A DNA stretch of 46,230 bases from JBBDMW01 sp040878005 (lineage in GTDB: Bacteria; Chloroflexota; Dehalococcoidia; Lucifugimonadales; Lucifugimonadaceae), in contig JBBDMW010000073.1 in NCBI GenBank assembly GCA_040878005.1, positions 1 to 46,230 of the forward strand. The letters are read 5' to 3'. Made by a program: the position numbers and the translations under genes. Below are positions 8,847 through 17,372 of this stretch, in pieces. Within the stretch, counting starts at the first letter, position 1; every line of letters begins with the position of its first letter. Below the pieces are notes generated by a model. The model saw only the letters and a list, made by a program, of their open reading frames with translations. It made no database searches and was not told the DNA's origin.

Positions 8847-9746
8847 ATGCAGATCATCGACCCGCATCATCACCTGTGGGACCTTGAGAACAACAGCTAC
8901 CCGTGGCTGGTGGAGCCGGTGGATCACTTCGTCGGGGACTACTCGCCCATCCGCAGGTCATACCTGGTGCAGGACTTCCTCTCTGACGCTTCGGGCTACG
9001 ACCTGGTCAAGTCTGTGCACGTACAGGCGGAGTTCGACCACAACGACGACCCGGTAAAGGAGACGGCGTGGCTTCAGTCGGTGTCGGATGACCCTGCTTC
9101 ACGCGGCTTCCCTCACGGCTGCGTGGCCTTTACTGACCTTGCATCACCCGGTGTGGAAGATGTGCTCGCCCGCCACTGCGAGTATCCCATCATGCGGGGC
9201 GTACGCCAGATGCTGAACTTTGCGGCTGAGCCGCACCTGCGTTTCGCGGAGCGCGGTGATCTGCTGAATGATGAGCAGTGGCGCTCCGGTTACCGCCTGC
9301 TGGCGAAGCACGGCCTGTCGTTCGACATGCAGGTATGGCCGTGGCAACTTCGGGACGGGGCGCAGCTTGCGCTGGACATCCCGGAGGTGCCGGTCATCCT
9401 GAATCACACGGGTATGCCCATACACCAGGACCCGCTGGGGATGAAGGTGTGGCGGGAAGGCATGAGAGAGCTTGCCGAAGCGCCAAATACGTCAGTGAAG
9501 ATTTCAGCGCTGGGGATGATGGACCGCAACTGGACCGCAGACAGCATCCGCCCACTGGTGCTGGAGACCATCGATATCTTCGGCGTGGATCGCTGCATGT
9601 TCGCCAGCAACTTCCCGGTGGATAGCCTGATGAGCGACTACGGAACCCTTTGCAATGCCTTCGATGAGATCACCGCAGGGTTTTCAGAGGGAGAGCGCCG
9701 CCGCCTGTTTCACGACAACGCACAGCGCTACTACCGCCTGGACTGA
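8847..9746 (+). CDS. Amidohydrolase family 2 protein (lactonase-like)
   Basis: A 299-residue TIM-barrel hydrolase of the amidohydro_2 group, which contains L-fuconolactonase, 2-pyrone-4,6-dicarboxylate hydrolase and decarboxylases. The N-terminal metal motif IDPHHHLWD (His at 7-9) is diagnostic. Other family features are GVRQML near residue 112, a mid-barrel NHTGMP His, and an Asp in FASNFPVDS near residue 252. The HLWD and FPVDS context resembles sugar-lactone hydrolases, which would fit the sugar-acid enzymes elsewhere in the window, but that substrate is inference. The start is supported by the purine-rich AAGGCGGCGG just upstream. Confidence 0.88.
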   Translation: MQIIDPHHHLWDLENNSYPWLVEPVDHFVGDYSPIRRSYLVQDFLSDASGYDLVKSVHVQAEFDHNDDPVKETAWLQSVSDDPASRGFPHGCVAFTDLASPGVEDVLARHCEYPIMRGVRQMLNFAAEPHLRFAERGDLLNDEQWRSGYRLLAKHGLSFDMQVWPWQLRDGAQLALDIPEVPVILNHTGMPIHQDPLGMKVWREGMRELAEAPNTSVKISALGMMDRNWTADSIRPLVLETIDIFGVDRCMFASNFPVDSLMSDYGTLCNAFDEITAGFSEGERRRLFHDNAQRYYRLD

Positions 9747-9781
9747 GCCAGCCCGTGCCCGCAGCCCGGTCGGTTGAATGG

Positions 9782-10057
9782 CTATCCAAATTGGAACGAG
9801 GACAGGTTCGCGAAGCATGTGACCGTAAGGGCAAGAACGCCGACCGCCACGCCCACCATAACGCCCGAGGCACTTTCTCTCCTGTTCATAAACAACAAGA
9901 CAATCCCGGCAACGACCGCCACCAGCCACATGCCGGCCGCAATTGCCCATGCTCCGTACAAGTCGAGTTGAGTGTCTAATGCCCCTGCCGTGCTGATCAG
10001 ACTGACCAGGATGATGGGAACAGCGGTCCAGAGAAACGCCCTGCGGAACGGGTTCAT
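9782..10057 (-). CDS. Small three-helix membrane protein
   Basis: 91 residues with three hydrophobic segments (about 8-25, 35-56 and 64-84) and short polar loops. An AGAGAGG ribosome-binding site lies just before the ATG, which supports expression. No family is recognised. It sits between the amidohydrolase and lgt. Confidence 0.6.
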   Translation of the reverse strand: MNPFRRAFLWTAVPIILVSLISTAGALDTQLDLYGAWAIAAGMWLVAVVAGIVLLFMNRRESASGVMVGVAVGVLALTVTCFANLSSFQFG

Positions 10058-10140
10058 CGTTAGTACCTCTCTCTGTTAAACACCTAACAACGCTGACGCA
10101 GTGCAGATATTTGTGGCTGATGGGCATGGCAGAATCGTCA

Positions 10141-10920
10141 TCACCCTGCCTCGTTGCCTCGGCCGACGCGAATTCGCGGCAGGACGCCGCATATGCAGGT
10201 GACGCCCTTCCTCTGCAGATACAGTTGGTAGCCAAACCCAATCACCGCTGCGATGCACAGCCACTGCACAAGCGTCAGGTCTAGGAACGGCCTGGGCGTT
10301 GGCTGATAGCGCAGGAACTCCAGGGGGAACCGGATCAGCGCGTATCCCACCACGTACAGCCGGAACAGCTCTCCATCGCGGAACGTGCGGGTGCGTCGGC
10401 GCCACAGGAAGGCGAACAGGAGGAGATTCAAGACCAGCTCGTATAGCTGCGCGGGATGCCGGTAGGCGCCATCCTGGTAAACCGCCCACGGCAAATTCGT
10501 GGGGGTGCCGTAGGCATCTCCGGCCAGGAAGTTGCCGAGCCTGCCTATGGCCTGGCCGAGGGGCAGGAATGGCGCAACAAGATCTCCGGTGCACCGGTCC
10601 ATCTTGAGGAGCCTGTCCGCAATGGTGACTGCAAAGTACCCGCCTATAAGCGCTCCGCTGAATGCGGCGCCGTGGAACGGTATGGTGGCTAACTGACGCC
10701 AGAACTCGGCTGGCCCCAGGAAAACCAGCATTCCGAGTTTTGCGCCAAGCACGCCGCCGAGCAGGCCGAACGACCCTACCATCAGCGTATTCTCGTTTAA
10801 TCTGCCGCGGCGCTCTGCTTCCCGGTAGGCCAGCCAGCCGCCTATCAGCACCGCGGACAACATGCAGACGCTGTACGCGTGGAATTCAAACGGGCCTACG
10901 GAGAACAGGATGGGGCGCAT
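10141..10920 (-). CDS. lgt: Prolipoprotein diacylglyceryl transferase
   Basis: Inner-membrane enzyme that transfers diacylglyceryl from phosphatidylglycerol to the lipobox Cys of prolipoproteins. The Lgt signature GRLGNFLAGDAYGTP starts near residue 126, with the essential Arg of the family. HGAAFSGALIGG near residue 83 holds the conserved His, and HPAQLYE and a late RFPLEFLR follow. There are about seven hydrophobic segments over 259 residues, normal for Lgt. It begins 15 bases after the stop of the radical SAM gene on the same strand, so the two are probably co-transcribed. Confidence 0.96.
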   Translation of the reverse strand: MRPILFSVGPFEFHAYSVCMLSAVLIGGWLAYREAERRGRLNENTLMVGSFGLLGGVLGAKLGMLVFLGPAEFWRQLATIPFHGAAFSGALIGGYFAVTIADRLLKMDRCTGDLVAPFLPLGQAIGRLGNFLAGDAYGTPTNLPWAVYQDGAYRHPAQLYELVLNLLLFAFLWRRRTRTFRDGELFRLYVVGYALIRFPLEFLRYQPTPRPFLDLTLVQWLCIAAVIGFGYQLYLQRKGVTCICGVLPRIRVGRGNEAG

Positions 10921-10935
10921 GCCTCTATGCTCCGG

Positions 10936-12348
10936 TCACTGCATCCTGCCCGCCAGCAATTCGGCACGCACCTTCTCCCGGTAGCCTGCGCTGTTGTAAG
11001 CACAGAACGGGATTATCCGGCCATCGGGGATCAGTTCGCCCACGCAGCACTTCATAAGGGCCTTCAGGTCCACCGTGTACGCATCGGCGAATCCCTGCAC
11101 CACTATCATGAAGATGTGGTTCTTCAGGTACGTGTTGGCGCTGGGGAAGACCATATTGCAGGCAGCGCACTCGAACCGGCTTGTGGCCGCTGACGAGCCG
11201 GGCACGGACGAAGCAGACCACAGGCCTTCAAGTGCCTCGAGTATCTCCGGGCGAATATCCGGCAACGTACGGTTGGCAATGTAGTCGAGGTACTTGTCCA
11301 CATCGACCACGCGCGGCAGCGGCGTCACCTTGCCATTCTCAACGTATGCGTATGTAGCCGATCGGCACGTGGGGTGGCAGCACGGCACCGGGATGAAGTC
11401 ACTTTCCACGAACATCCCGTCCGTCTGCTCAGAAATGCCGTGAATCACGTCGGCCACGGTCTCGCGGTCCATGGGGTCGAACGCCATGTACCTGCCGGAG
11501 TGGGTCACCGGCTGAAACGCAATGCCGTGCACGGCCGGGTGCTCGATTCCAAACTTCACGATACGACCGATCTCGTCGTGATTGATGCCCTTCTCAATCG
11601 CCGGCACCAGCACCACATCCAGCTTCGCCTGTGCCAGGCGGTCCAGGGCCTTTAGCTTCATGTCCAGCAGGTCCCTGCCGCGAATCTGCTCGTGCGTTTG
11701 CGTGGAGAAGCCGTCGAACTGGAGGTAAATGGTGGGCCGGATGTCCGCCAGTGCAGCGAGGAACTTGTCGTCATTCGCAATGCGGATGCCGTTGGTGTTG
11801 ATCATCACCACTTCAATGCCCTTGTCCACGGCCATCCGGAGCATGGGCAGGATGTCCGGATGAATGGTTGGCTCTCCACCGCTGAACTGCACCACCTCTG
11901 GATTGCCTTCAAGTTCAATGAAGCGGTCTAACATGCGTTCGACCTGCGCCAGTGACAGGCTGAAGCCGGGCTTGGCGTCCGCAAAGCATATTGGGCAGTC
12001 AAGGTTGCAGTGGCTGTTGACCTCTATCAGGCCCAGGCAGGTGTGCTGCTTGTGCTCCGGACACAGCCCGCAGTCGCTGGGGCATCCATCCACAACCTCG
12101 GTGCTGAAGCCAAGGGGAATGGTGCCGGGCTTGTTGTAGCGCAGCGAGTTTATGTACATGTCCGCGTCTGAGCTTAAGAGTGACTCGAACCACCCATGCT
12201 CAGGGCACCTTTTCCGCATGATGACCCGTCCGGCCTTCAGGAGGATCTGCGCGTCTACGGTGACCAGGCACTTCGGGCAGATGCTTCGGGTAAGCTCGTA
12301 GAAGATGTAATCGGCATCTTGTTTGATTTGCCCGGGTTTCTTGAGCAC
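10936..12348 (-). CDS. Radical SAM protein, tetraether lipid synthase (Tes)/MJ0619-like
   Basis: A 470-residue radical SAM enzyme. In order: an N-terminal rubredoxin-like metal site (CPKC, then KRCPEHG about 25 residues later); a Cys cluster CPSDCGLCPEHKQHTC; the radical SAM core CNLDCPIC (CxxxCxxC); the SAM-binding FSGGEPT; and later Cys groups PVPCCHPTC and CAAC. This layout matches the MJ0619/MA_1486 family, whose archaeal member Tes joins lipid tails into membrane-spanning tetraethers and which was earlier proposed to methylate a pterin. I choose the GTG at 12348 because GGAGG stands five bases before it; the frame is open upstream without homology. It is followed by lgt. The lipid substrate is inference. 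Confidence 0.8.
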   Translation of the reverse strand: MLKKPGQIKQDADYIFYELTRSICPKCLVTVDAQILLKAGRVIMRKRCPEHGWFESLLSSDADMYINSLRYNKPGTIPLGFSTEVVDGCPSDCGLCPEHKQHTCLGLIEVNSHCNLDCPICFADAKPGFSLSLAQVERMLDRFIELEGNPEVVQFSGGEPTIHPDILPMLRMAVDKGIEVVMINTNGIRIANDDKFLAALADIRPTIYLQFDGFSTQTHEQIRGRDLLDMKLKALDRLAQAKLDVVLVPAIEKGINHDEIGRIVKFGIEHPAVHGIAFQPVTHSGRYMAFDPMDRETVADVIHGISEQTDGMFVESDFIPVPCCHPTCRSATYAYVENGKVTPLPRVVDVDKYLDYIANRTLPDIRPEILEALEGLWSASSVPGSSAATSRFECAACNMVFPSANTYLKNHIFMIVVQGFADAYTVDLKALMKCCVGELIPDGRIIPFCAYNSAGYREKVRAELLAGRMQ

Positions 12349-12592
12349 AGTCACCTCCGCAGTCCGGCCGGATATGGCCCGATGTGTCTCTGGCACTTGC
12401 CGGTGGACGTTATCACCGCTGGCAGCCGCTGAAGTTACATAACCGAATTTTCTGTACAACAATCGGGAGGCATCAGATTCCAATTCGGAGGTTCGACAAG
12501 ATGCAGGTGCATGCCCAAAATGGCGTCGGCGCAGGCCATGCTCTCTGTGCCCCACTTACTCCTCACTCCCGTACCGGCAGACAGCGCTCCCG

Positions 12593-13408
12593 ATGAACCT
12601 AAAAGAAGCCTCGTTCAACGCCAGCAAGGTGAACGTCAACTACGCGGAGGGTCCGGACAATGGCCCGCCGATGGTGCTCATTCACGGCCTTTCTGGCCGC
12701 TGGCAGAACTGGATGCCAGTCATTCCGTCGCTGGTCGGCTCCTGGCATGTGTACGCAATGGACCTCCGGGGGCATGGCCTGTCAGGCCGTGCGGACGGTT
12801 ATCGCTTCAACGATTACCCATTGGAAGTTGTGGCCCTGGTTCGTGATGTGATTGGCGAGCGTAGTTTCCTCGTGGGTCATTCCCTGGGGGCGATAGCTGC
12901 GCTGGGCGTAGCAGCAGTGACACCAGAGTTGGTGCGGGCGGCTGTGCTTGAAGACCCGCCCCTGTACACACACCGCCGCTTCAATGGATCAAACTTCGCT
13001 CCTCGCTTCAGGCAAATCCACGATCTACTGACCAGCGGAGCAGGCGAAGATCAGATTCATGAAACCCTGGTTCGTGAGCATCCTGGCGCTGACCCGGCCA
13101 CGCTGGCCGGCCGCGCCGCCAGCCTGGCGCAGGCAGACCCCGCCGTCTACGAGGCCGTTATAAGCGGCCGCTCAACGGTGGACTACGACGTTGAGAAAGT
13201 GATGAGAAAGGTCACTGCGCCCGTTCTGCTGCTCCAGGCAAACCCGGGCATGGGCGGCGCTCTTGAAGACCAGGAGGCCGAGCGAGCGGCAGCCCTGGTT
13301 CAGGGCTGCCAATTGGTCAAGTGGCGGGAATCGGGCCACAACATGCACGTGTCAAAGCCGAACGAGTTCGCAACCCTGGTCAAGAGGTTCTTCGCTGCAA
13401 GGATTTAG
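12593..13408 (+). CDS. Alpha/beta hydrolase
   Basis: A 271-residue alpha/beta-hydrolase fold enzyme. The oxyanion region LIHGLSG lies near residue 30, MDLRGHGLS near 57, the nucleophile elbow GHSLGA puts Ser at about 97, and the catalytic His is in SGHNMHVSKP at about 249. A cap of about 80 residues sits between strands 6 and 7. No signal peptide. It is divergent from the radical SAM gene. The family includes esterases, C-C bond hydrolases and haloperoxidases; the sequence alone does not choose between them. Confidence 0.88.
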   Translation: MNLKEASFNASKVNVNYAEGPDNGPPMVLIHGLSGRWQNWMPVIPSLVGSWHVYAMDLRGHGLSGRADGYRFNDYPLEVVALVRDVIGERSFLVGHSLGAIAALGVAAVTPELVRAAVLEDPPLYTHRRFNGSNFAPRFRQIHDLLTSGAGEDQIHETLVREHPGADPATLAGRAASLAQADPAVYEAVISGRSTVDYDVEKVMRKVTAPVLLLQANPGMGGALEDQEAERAAALVQGCQLVKWRESGHNMHVSKPNEFATLVKRFFAARI

Positions 13409-13552
13409 ATCGGTGAACGGTGAAACGTCATAGACGTGAAACGTGCCATTTTGGCGAGTGCCGCTGTTGCGCACCTGTAAAAACGGGCCCAGGGCTGTAG
13501 CGTTAGTTGAACTATCATGCACAGCCCGCACGGAATTGGTTACCGCACTGGA

Positions 13553-14641
13553 TTACGGTAACGCCCTGGTGTGAACAGGCGGTAGTTCCAGTTCTTCAAT
13601 TGACACTTGGCCACTCTGGTCCACGGCATATTCGCCCACCTCTTCGCCATTCACCCTGAGGATGAGCCGTGTAACCAGTTGCTCTGCGTCATTCAAATGG
13701 ATGCGATGTGGGAATAGACGGATGTCGTACGGAGACACCTGCCGCTCGTCCACCTCCCACCCACTCAAGGGTGCAGTCGCGAGCACATCCAGGGTGAGCG
13801 CCCCTGGGCCGGAATCCGTAACTTCATCGTCGATGCGCAGTATCGATAGTGCATACCCGGTGTTGGTGCGCTGCTGGTCGTATAGCGCAAATACAAATCC
13901 ATGCTTCTCGAAGTCATGGTTTAGCAGGCTGACGAACTCATAAGCCTGGACATTCCATCGACCCCATGGGTCAGCTGGAGTGAGTCCCATCAGCTCCAAT
14001 TCGGCCAGGCCTGCCGAGTCGTAGATGAGGAACGCTCTTGGCTGAAGTTCCTCGTTCAGGAGAATGCTCCCGTCCACCAGGTACTGTTCCGGCGGTCCGT
14101 GGTTCAGGTCTTGGCGCGACCAGATGGGTGCCTGGTTGGGCGGCTCAGTGAGTGGCGAAGGCGTGGATGTGCCCTCCGGCGGTGAGTAGTTACCCGCTTC
14201 AGTGACAAAGGCCCTGCCTGAGCCATAGCCCACCGCAGTTCCGTGGATCATGTCAACACGCGGATATGCCACGTGGGCATCCAGAATGGAGGTGCCGGCA
14301 GCAACGAAAGCTACCGTTGCATTGAAATGCCCTGTCTCTCCCTCATCCAGCGCCCCATGCCAGCGCAAATCACCGGCGATAAACGCCGCTGACGGCGGTA
14401 GTTCCAGCCATGCCTCGGCGAGGCCGTCTGGAGCCCTGCATGGGGTGAAGGAGACTTCGACCCCCACTGGCTCATACAGCGCAGGCTCACTTTCCAGCTT
14501 GACTTCAATATCAGCGAGCGGAGATCCGTCAACCCCGGCGCACGGCTTGTTCATGGAATAGGCAAACCATCCAATCAGTCCGGCTCCAGTCAGGATGATG
14601 ACACCCAGGATGGCCCCTGTAGAGGCGAGTATCGTCTTCAT
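13553..14641 (-). CDS. Membrane-anchored exported protein of unknown function
   Basis: 362 residues. A hydrophobic N-terminal segment (about residues 4-29) looks like a signal anchor or uncleaved signal peptide. The rest is a beta-rich, acidic, proline-containing extracytoplasmic part, with a low-complexity Pro/Ser/Thr linker near residues 155-175 (SPPEGTSTPSPLTEPP). No catalytic motif or family is recognised. The pattern suggests two extracellular domains joined by the linker. It is convergent with the alpha/beta hydrolase gene, and its start lies close to the truncated pgpA gene. Confidence 0.65.
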   Translation of the reverse strand: MKTILASTGAILGVIILTGAGLIGWFAYSMNKPCAGVDGSPLADIEVKLESEPALYEPVGVEVSFTPCRAPDGLAEAWLELPPSAAFIAGDLRWHGALDEGETGHFNATVAFVAAGTSILDAHVAYPRVDMIHGTAVGYGSGRAFVTEAGNYSPPEGTSTPSPLTEPPNQAPIWSRQDLNHGPPEQYLVDGSILLNEELQPRAFLIYDSAGLAELELMGLTPADPWGRWNVQAYEFVSLLNHDFEKHGFVFALYDQQRTNTGYALSILRIDDEVTDSGPGALTLDVLATAPLSGWEVDERQVSPYDIRLFPHRIHLNDAEQLVTRLILRVNGEEVGEYAVDQSGQVSIEELELPPVHTRALP

Positions 14642-14656
14642 TCAGATTGCCAGCCT

Positions 14657-15244
14657 TTATGAGTGGATGGGTGCTGATTCCCGTTGCTGTGCATCCATGC
14701 NNNNNNNNNNNNNNNNNNNNNNNNNNNNNNNNNNNNNNNNNNNNNNNNNNNNNNNNNNNNNNNNNNNNNNNNNNNNNNNNNNNNNNNNNNNNNNNNNNNN
14801 CAGCAGAGCGCCCACAGCGCCCGCTGCCAGGTCATCCGCCATGATCCCCACTCCGCCGGGGAGCCTTTCCAGCCGCCTGATGTAGAAAGGCTTGGCGATG
14901 TCGAGGAGCCGGAACGTGAAGAATGCCGCCGCCAGCCACGGCCACGTGACGGGAAGAAACAGCAGCGTGACCCACATGCCCGCAAACTCATCTGCAACCC
15001 CGCGCTTGGGATCTGGCGCTTCCGGCCGTGCGATCCGCCCTGTGGCCCACGTTCCCACCAGGGCCGCAACAGCGATCATCACCCATAGCCACGGGGAACT
15101 GCCATCGATGGGAAGCGCCCAGTAGATCAGCAGGGCGGCGGCACTTCCAAAGGTAGCCGGGGCGATCGGCGCGAGGCCGGTGCCGAATCCGGTGGCGATC
15201 ACCTCTGCCGTAAGTTCCGCCGGACCCTTGCGCACCTGGCTCAA
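14657..15244 (-). CDS. pgpA: Phosphatidylglycerophosphatase A, interrupted by assembly gap
   Basis: PgpA dephosphorylates phosphatidylglycerophosphate to phosphatidylglycerol in the inner membrane. The readable N-terminal 148 residues show GFGTGLAPIAPATFGS, the metal-binding VADEFAGMWV near residue 87, the FRLLDIAKPF segment and GGVGIMADDLAAG near residue 130, all family signatures. The remainder falls in the 100-N gap at 14701-14800. The short reading frame on the far side may or may not be the true C-terminus, because the gap size is arbitrary. The first codon given is TTG; no better start is visible. Confidence 0.88.
   Translation of the reverse strand: MSQVRKGPAELTAEVIATGFGTGLAPIAPATFGSAAALLIYWALPIDGSSPWLWVMIAVAALVGTWATGRIARPEAPDPKRGVADEFAGMWVTLLFLPVTWPWLAAAFFTFRLLDIAKPFYIRRLERLPGGVGIMADDLAAGAVGALLXXXXXXXXXXXXXXXXXXXXXXXXXXXXXXXXXXMDAQQRESAPIHS
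14701..14800. other. Assembly gap (100 N)
   Basis: Exactly 100 unknown bases, the conventional size for a scaffold gap of unknown length. It removes the C-terminus of pgpA. Confidence 0.99.
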
Positions 15245-15439
15245 TGCGAGCTTGATCAGGGGGTTGCCCTCCCGCGTACCGGTTCACCTATGGAGCCCGG
15301 TCCTTCTGAGGACGCCGGGCATGAACGGTAATGTTCGTTTTGTGAAAACGTCATTGTGCTCCGGTTGGGCAGTGGGCGCACCATAACCCCGCAACCTGCG
15401 CCAAAGCAGCGGAGCAGCGGCGGCGTTGACGGCCCACCG

Positions 15440-16204
15440 TCACAGGTATTTCCCGGCCCAGCCCAGGCCGTCTTCCGTCCTGCCTGCTGGCTTGTATTCG
15501 CAGCCCACCCAGCCTTCATAGCCCAGGCTGTCTATGTAAGGCAGCAGGAAGTCATAGTTGATCTCACCGGTGCCCGGCTCATTGCGTCCGGGAGTATCCG
15601 CTATCTGGATGTGACCAATCAGGTCCAGGTTTGCCTGGATCGTGCGGGCAAGATCGCCTTCCATGATCTGCATGTGGTACACGTCGTACTGTATGCCCAG
15701 GTTCTCATGCGCCGCCTCTTGAATCACAGCCCGGCAGTCGGATGTGGTGTGCACGAAGAAACCTGGCTGGTCGCGCGTGTTGATGGCCTCCACCAGGACG
15801 CGTGTGCCCACTTTGGCGAACTCCGTGGCCGCGTAGCGCAGGTTCTCCACCAGTGTGGCCTTGAGCTCGTCAGCGGGAGCGCCTTCGGGCGCCGGGCCGG
15901 GAGGGCAGTTGATGACAGGGCAGTTCAACGCCTCGGCGTACTTGACTCCCTGTGCCACGAACTCCCTGAACTGGTCGCGGCGATCTGGCCGTATGGGGAC
16001 GTTGCGTTCATCTCCCGCAGGCATGTTGATCAGTATCTGGCGCAGGCCGTTCCGCTCCAGGCGTTCCTTCACCTGCTCTGGTTCGAACGGGTAGGGCGAT
16101 TGCAGCTCAACGGCCTTGAAGCCTGCACGAGCCGCCGCGTCGTAACGGTCCAGGACGTCGTATTCGTTGAACATGAACTGCAGGTTGGCGTCCAGACTGG
16201 GCAA
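15440..16204 (-). CDS. hyi: Hydroxypyruvate isomerase family protein (copy 2)
   Basis: A 254-residue TIM-barrel isomerase of the Hyi/xylose-isomerase-like group, which interconverts hydroxypyruvate and tartronate semialdehyde or related 2-keto sugars. Family features are ANLQFMFNEYDVLDRYDAAA at the start, LVEAINTRDQPGFF with the metal-binding Glu near residue 138, the QYDVYHMQIMEGDLA block, and GRNEPGTGEINYDF with a second metal Glu. It is the downstream member of a tandem pair, separated by 57 bases from its paralog, and shares long identical blocks with it. Confidence 0.9.
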   Translation of the reverse strand: MPSLDANLQFMFNEYDVLDRYDAAARAGFKAVELQSPYPFEPEQVKERLERNGLRQILINMPAGDERNVPIRPDRRDQFREFVAQGVKYAEALNCPVINCPPGPAPEGAPADELKATLVENLRYAATEFAKVGTRVLVEAINTRDQPGFFVHTTSDCRAVIQEAAHENLGIQYDVYHMQIMEGDLARTIQANLDLIGHIQIADTPGRNEPGTGEINYDFLLPYIDSLGYEGWVGCEYKPAGRTEDGLGWAGKYL

Positions 16205-16261
16205 ATGCGTCTCTCCGTGGTGCTTGTAGCGGTGCTTATACGGGCGTGGCGGGCGAAGGTT

Positions 16262-17041
16262 CTAGGACAGCCACTTTTTTGCCCAGCCAAGGCCGTCCGT
16301 GGTCTTGCCCTTCGGCTTGTACTCACAGCCAACCCAGCCATCGTAGCCCAGGCTGTCTATGTACGGCAGCAGGAAGTCATAGTTGATTTCACCGGTGCCC
16401 GGTTCGTTGCGGCCGGGATTGTCAGCAATCTGGAAGTGGTGAATCACATCCATGTTGGCCTCGATGGTCGGGGCCAGGTCGCCCTCCATGATCTGCATGT
16501 GATAGATGTCGTACTGGAGTTTCACGTTGTCGGCGCCCACCGCTTCGATGATCTGCCGACCCTGTGCCGTCGTGTTAACGAAGAATCCGGGTATGTCCCT
16601 CGTGTTGATGGGCTCAAGCAGGACCGTGATTCCCGTGCCTTCCACCTGTTTGGATGCGAACTTAAGGTTGTCCACCAGTGTCTGCGTGAAAGTGTCGGAG
16701 GCATGCTCATTTGGCGCCAGGCCGGCGAGACAGGTCAGGCGCGTGCAGCCAAGGGTCTTCGCGTAGTCGAGTGCCTGTCCCACGGTGTCCTGGAACTCAC
16801 CCACGCGGTCCGGGTGAATTGCCAGGCCGCGCTCTCCCGCATCCCAGTCACCGGCGTAGAAGTCGAACAACACCTGCGTCAGGCCGTTTTTCTCCAGCTT
16901 TTCCTTGATGGCATCTTTTGGAAACGCGTAAGGGAACAGGTACTCCACGCCCTTGAACCCTGCGCTGGCGGCAGCATCGAAGCGGTCAAGGAAGTCGACC
17001 TCGTTGAACATCATCGAGAGATTGGCAGCAAGTTTCGTCAT
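16262..17041 (-). CDS. hyi: Hydroxypyruvate isomerase family protein (copy 1)
   Basis: A 259-residue paralog of the next gene downstream. It carries the same signatures: LSMMFNEVDFLDRFDAAA at the start, LLEPINTRDIPGFF with the metal-ligand Glu, QYDIYHMQIMEGDLA, and GRNEPGTGEINYDF. The C-terminal block through GWVGCEYKP is nearly identical in the two copies, while the N-terminal halves have diverged. This indicates an old duplication with conserved active site and altered substrate end. The pair is probably transcribed together. The role in sugar-acid or glyoxylate metabolism is inferred from the family and from the dehydratase cluster at 35-39 kb. Confidence 0.9.
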   Translation of the reverse strand: MTKLAANLSMMFNEVDFLDRFDAAASAGFKGVEYLFPYAFPKDAIKEKLEKNGLTQVLFDFYAGDWDAGERGLAIHPDRVGEFQDTVGQALDYAKTLGCTRLTCLAGLAPNEHASDTFTQTLVDNLKFASKQVEGTGITVLLEPINTRDIPGFFVNTTAQGRQIIEAVGADNVKLQYDIYHMQIMEGDLAPTIEANMDVIHHFQIADNPGRNEPGTGEINYDFLLPYIDSLGYDGWVGCEYKPKGKTTDGLGWAKKWLS

Positions 17042-17372
17042 TTTTACTCCGGTGCCCTGTAAAGGGTGATTCCATGGGATTCATGAACTCACAAAACGCG
17101 GATCGCCAGGACGCATCGTACGCGCTGTGGCCCTCCGCCTCAACCCATGGACCTCTTGGGCATGGGCACGGACTGTGGATTCAGAGCGAATCGCCAGGTC
17201 GCCGTTGGCGCGGCCCGGCATGCCGAAAAATCCCTCTCCGCGGGGTTACGGTGTTCAGACAGTTCCCCTAGAATGTGCCTCCACATGGATAGGAGGCGTG
17301 TCCGCCGAGGCAATGCCGGATTCTTGCATCCGTGCGATTTAAGCTCGGCGACCCCACGGCAAACCAACAGAT
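17042..17372. other. Divergent intergenic region
   Basis: 331 bases between the hydroxypyruvate isomerase pair and the membrane protein at 17373. It must hold the promoters for both directions. I see no clear sigma-70 boxes, repeats or RNA gene. Confidence 0.5.

Noticed and set aside
15356..17062. 568-codon plus-strand open frame
   Set aside because: It runs antisense across both hydroxypyruvate-isomerase genes; its repeated protein pattern merely mirrors that duplication, and the minus-strand products have clear family motifs.
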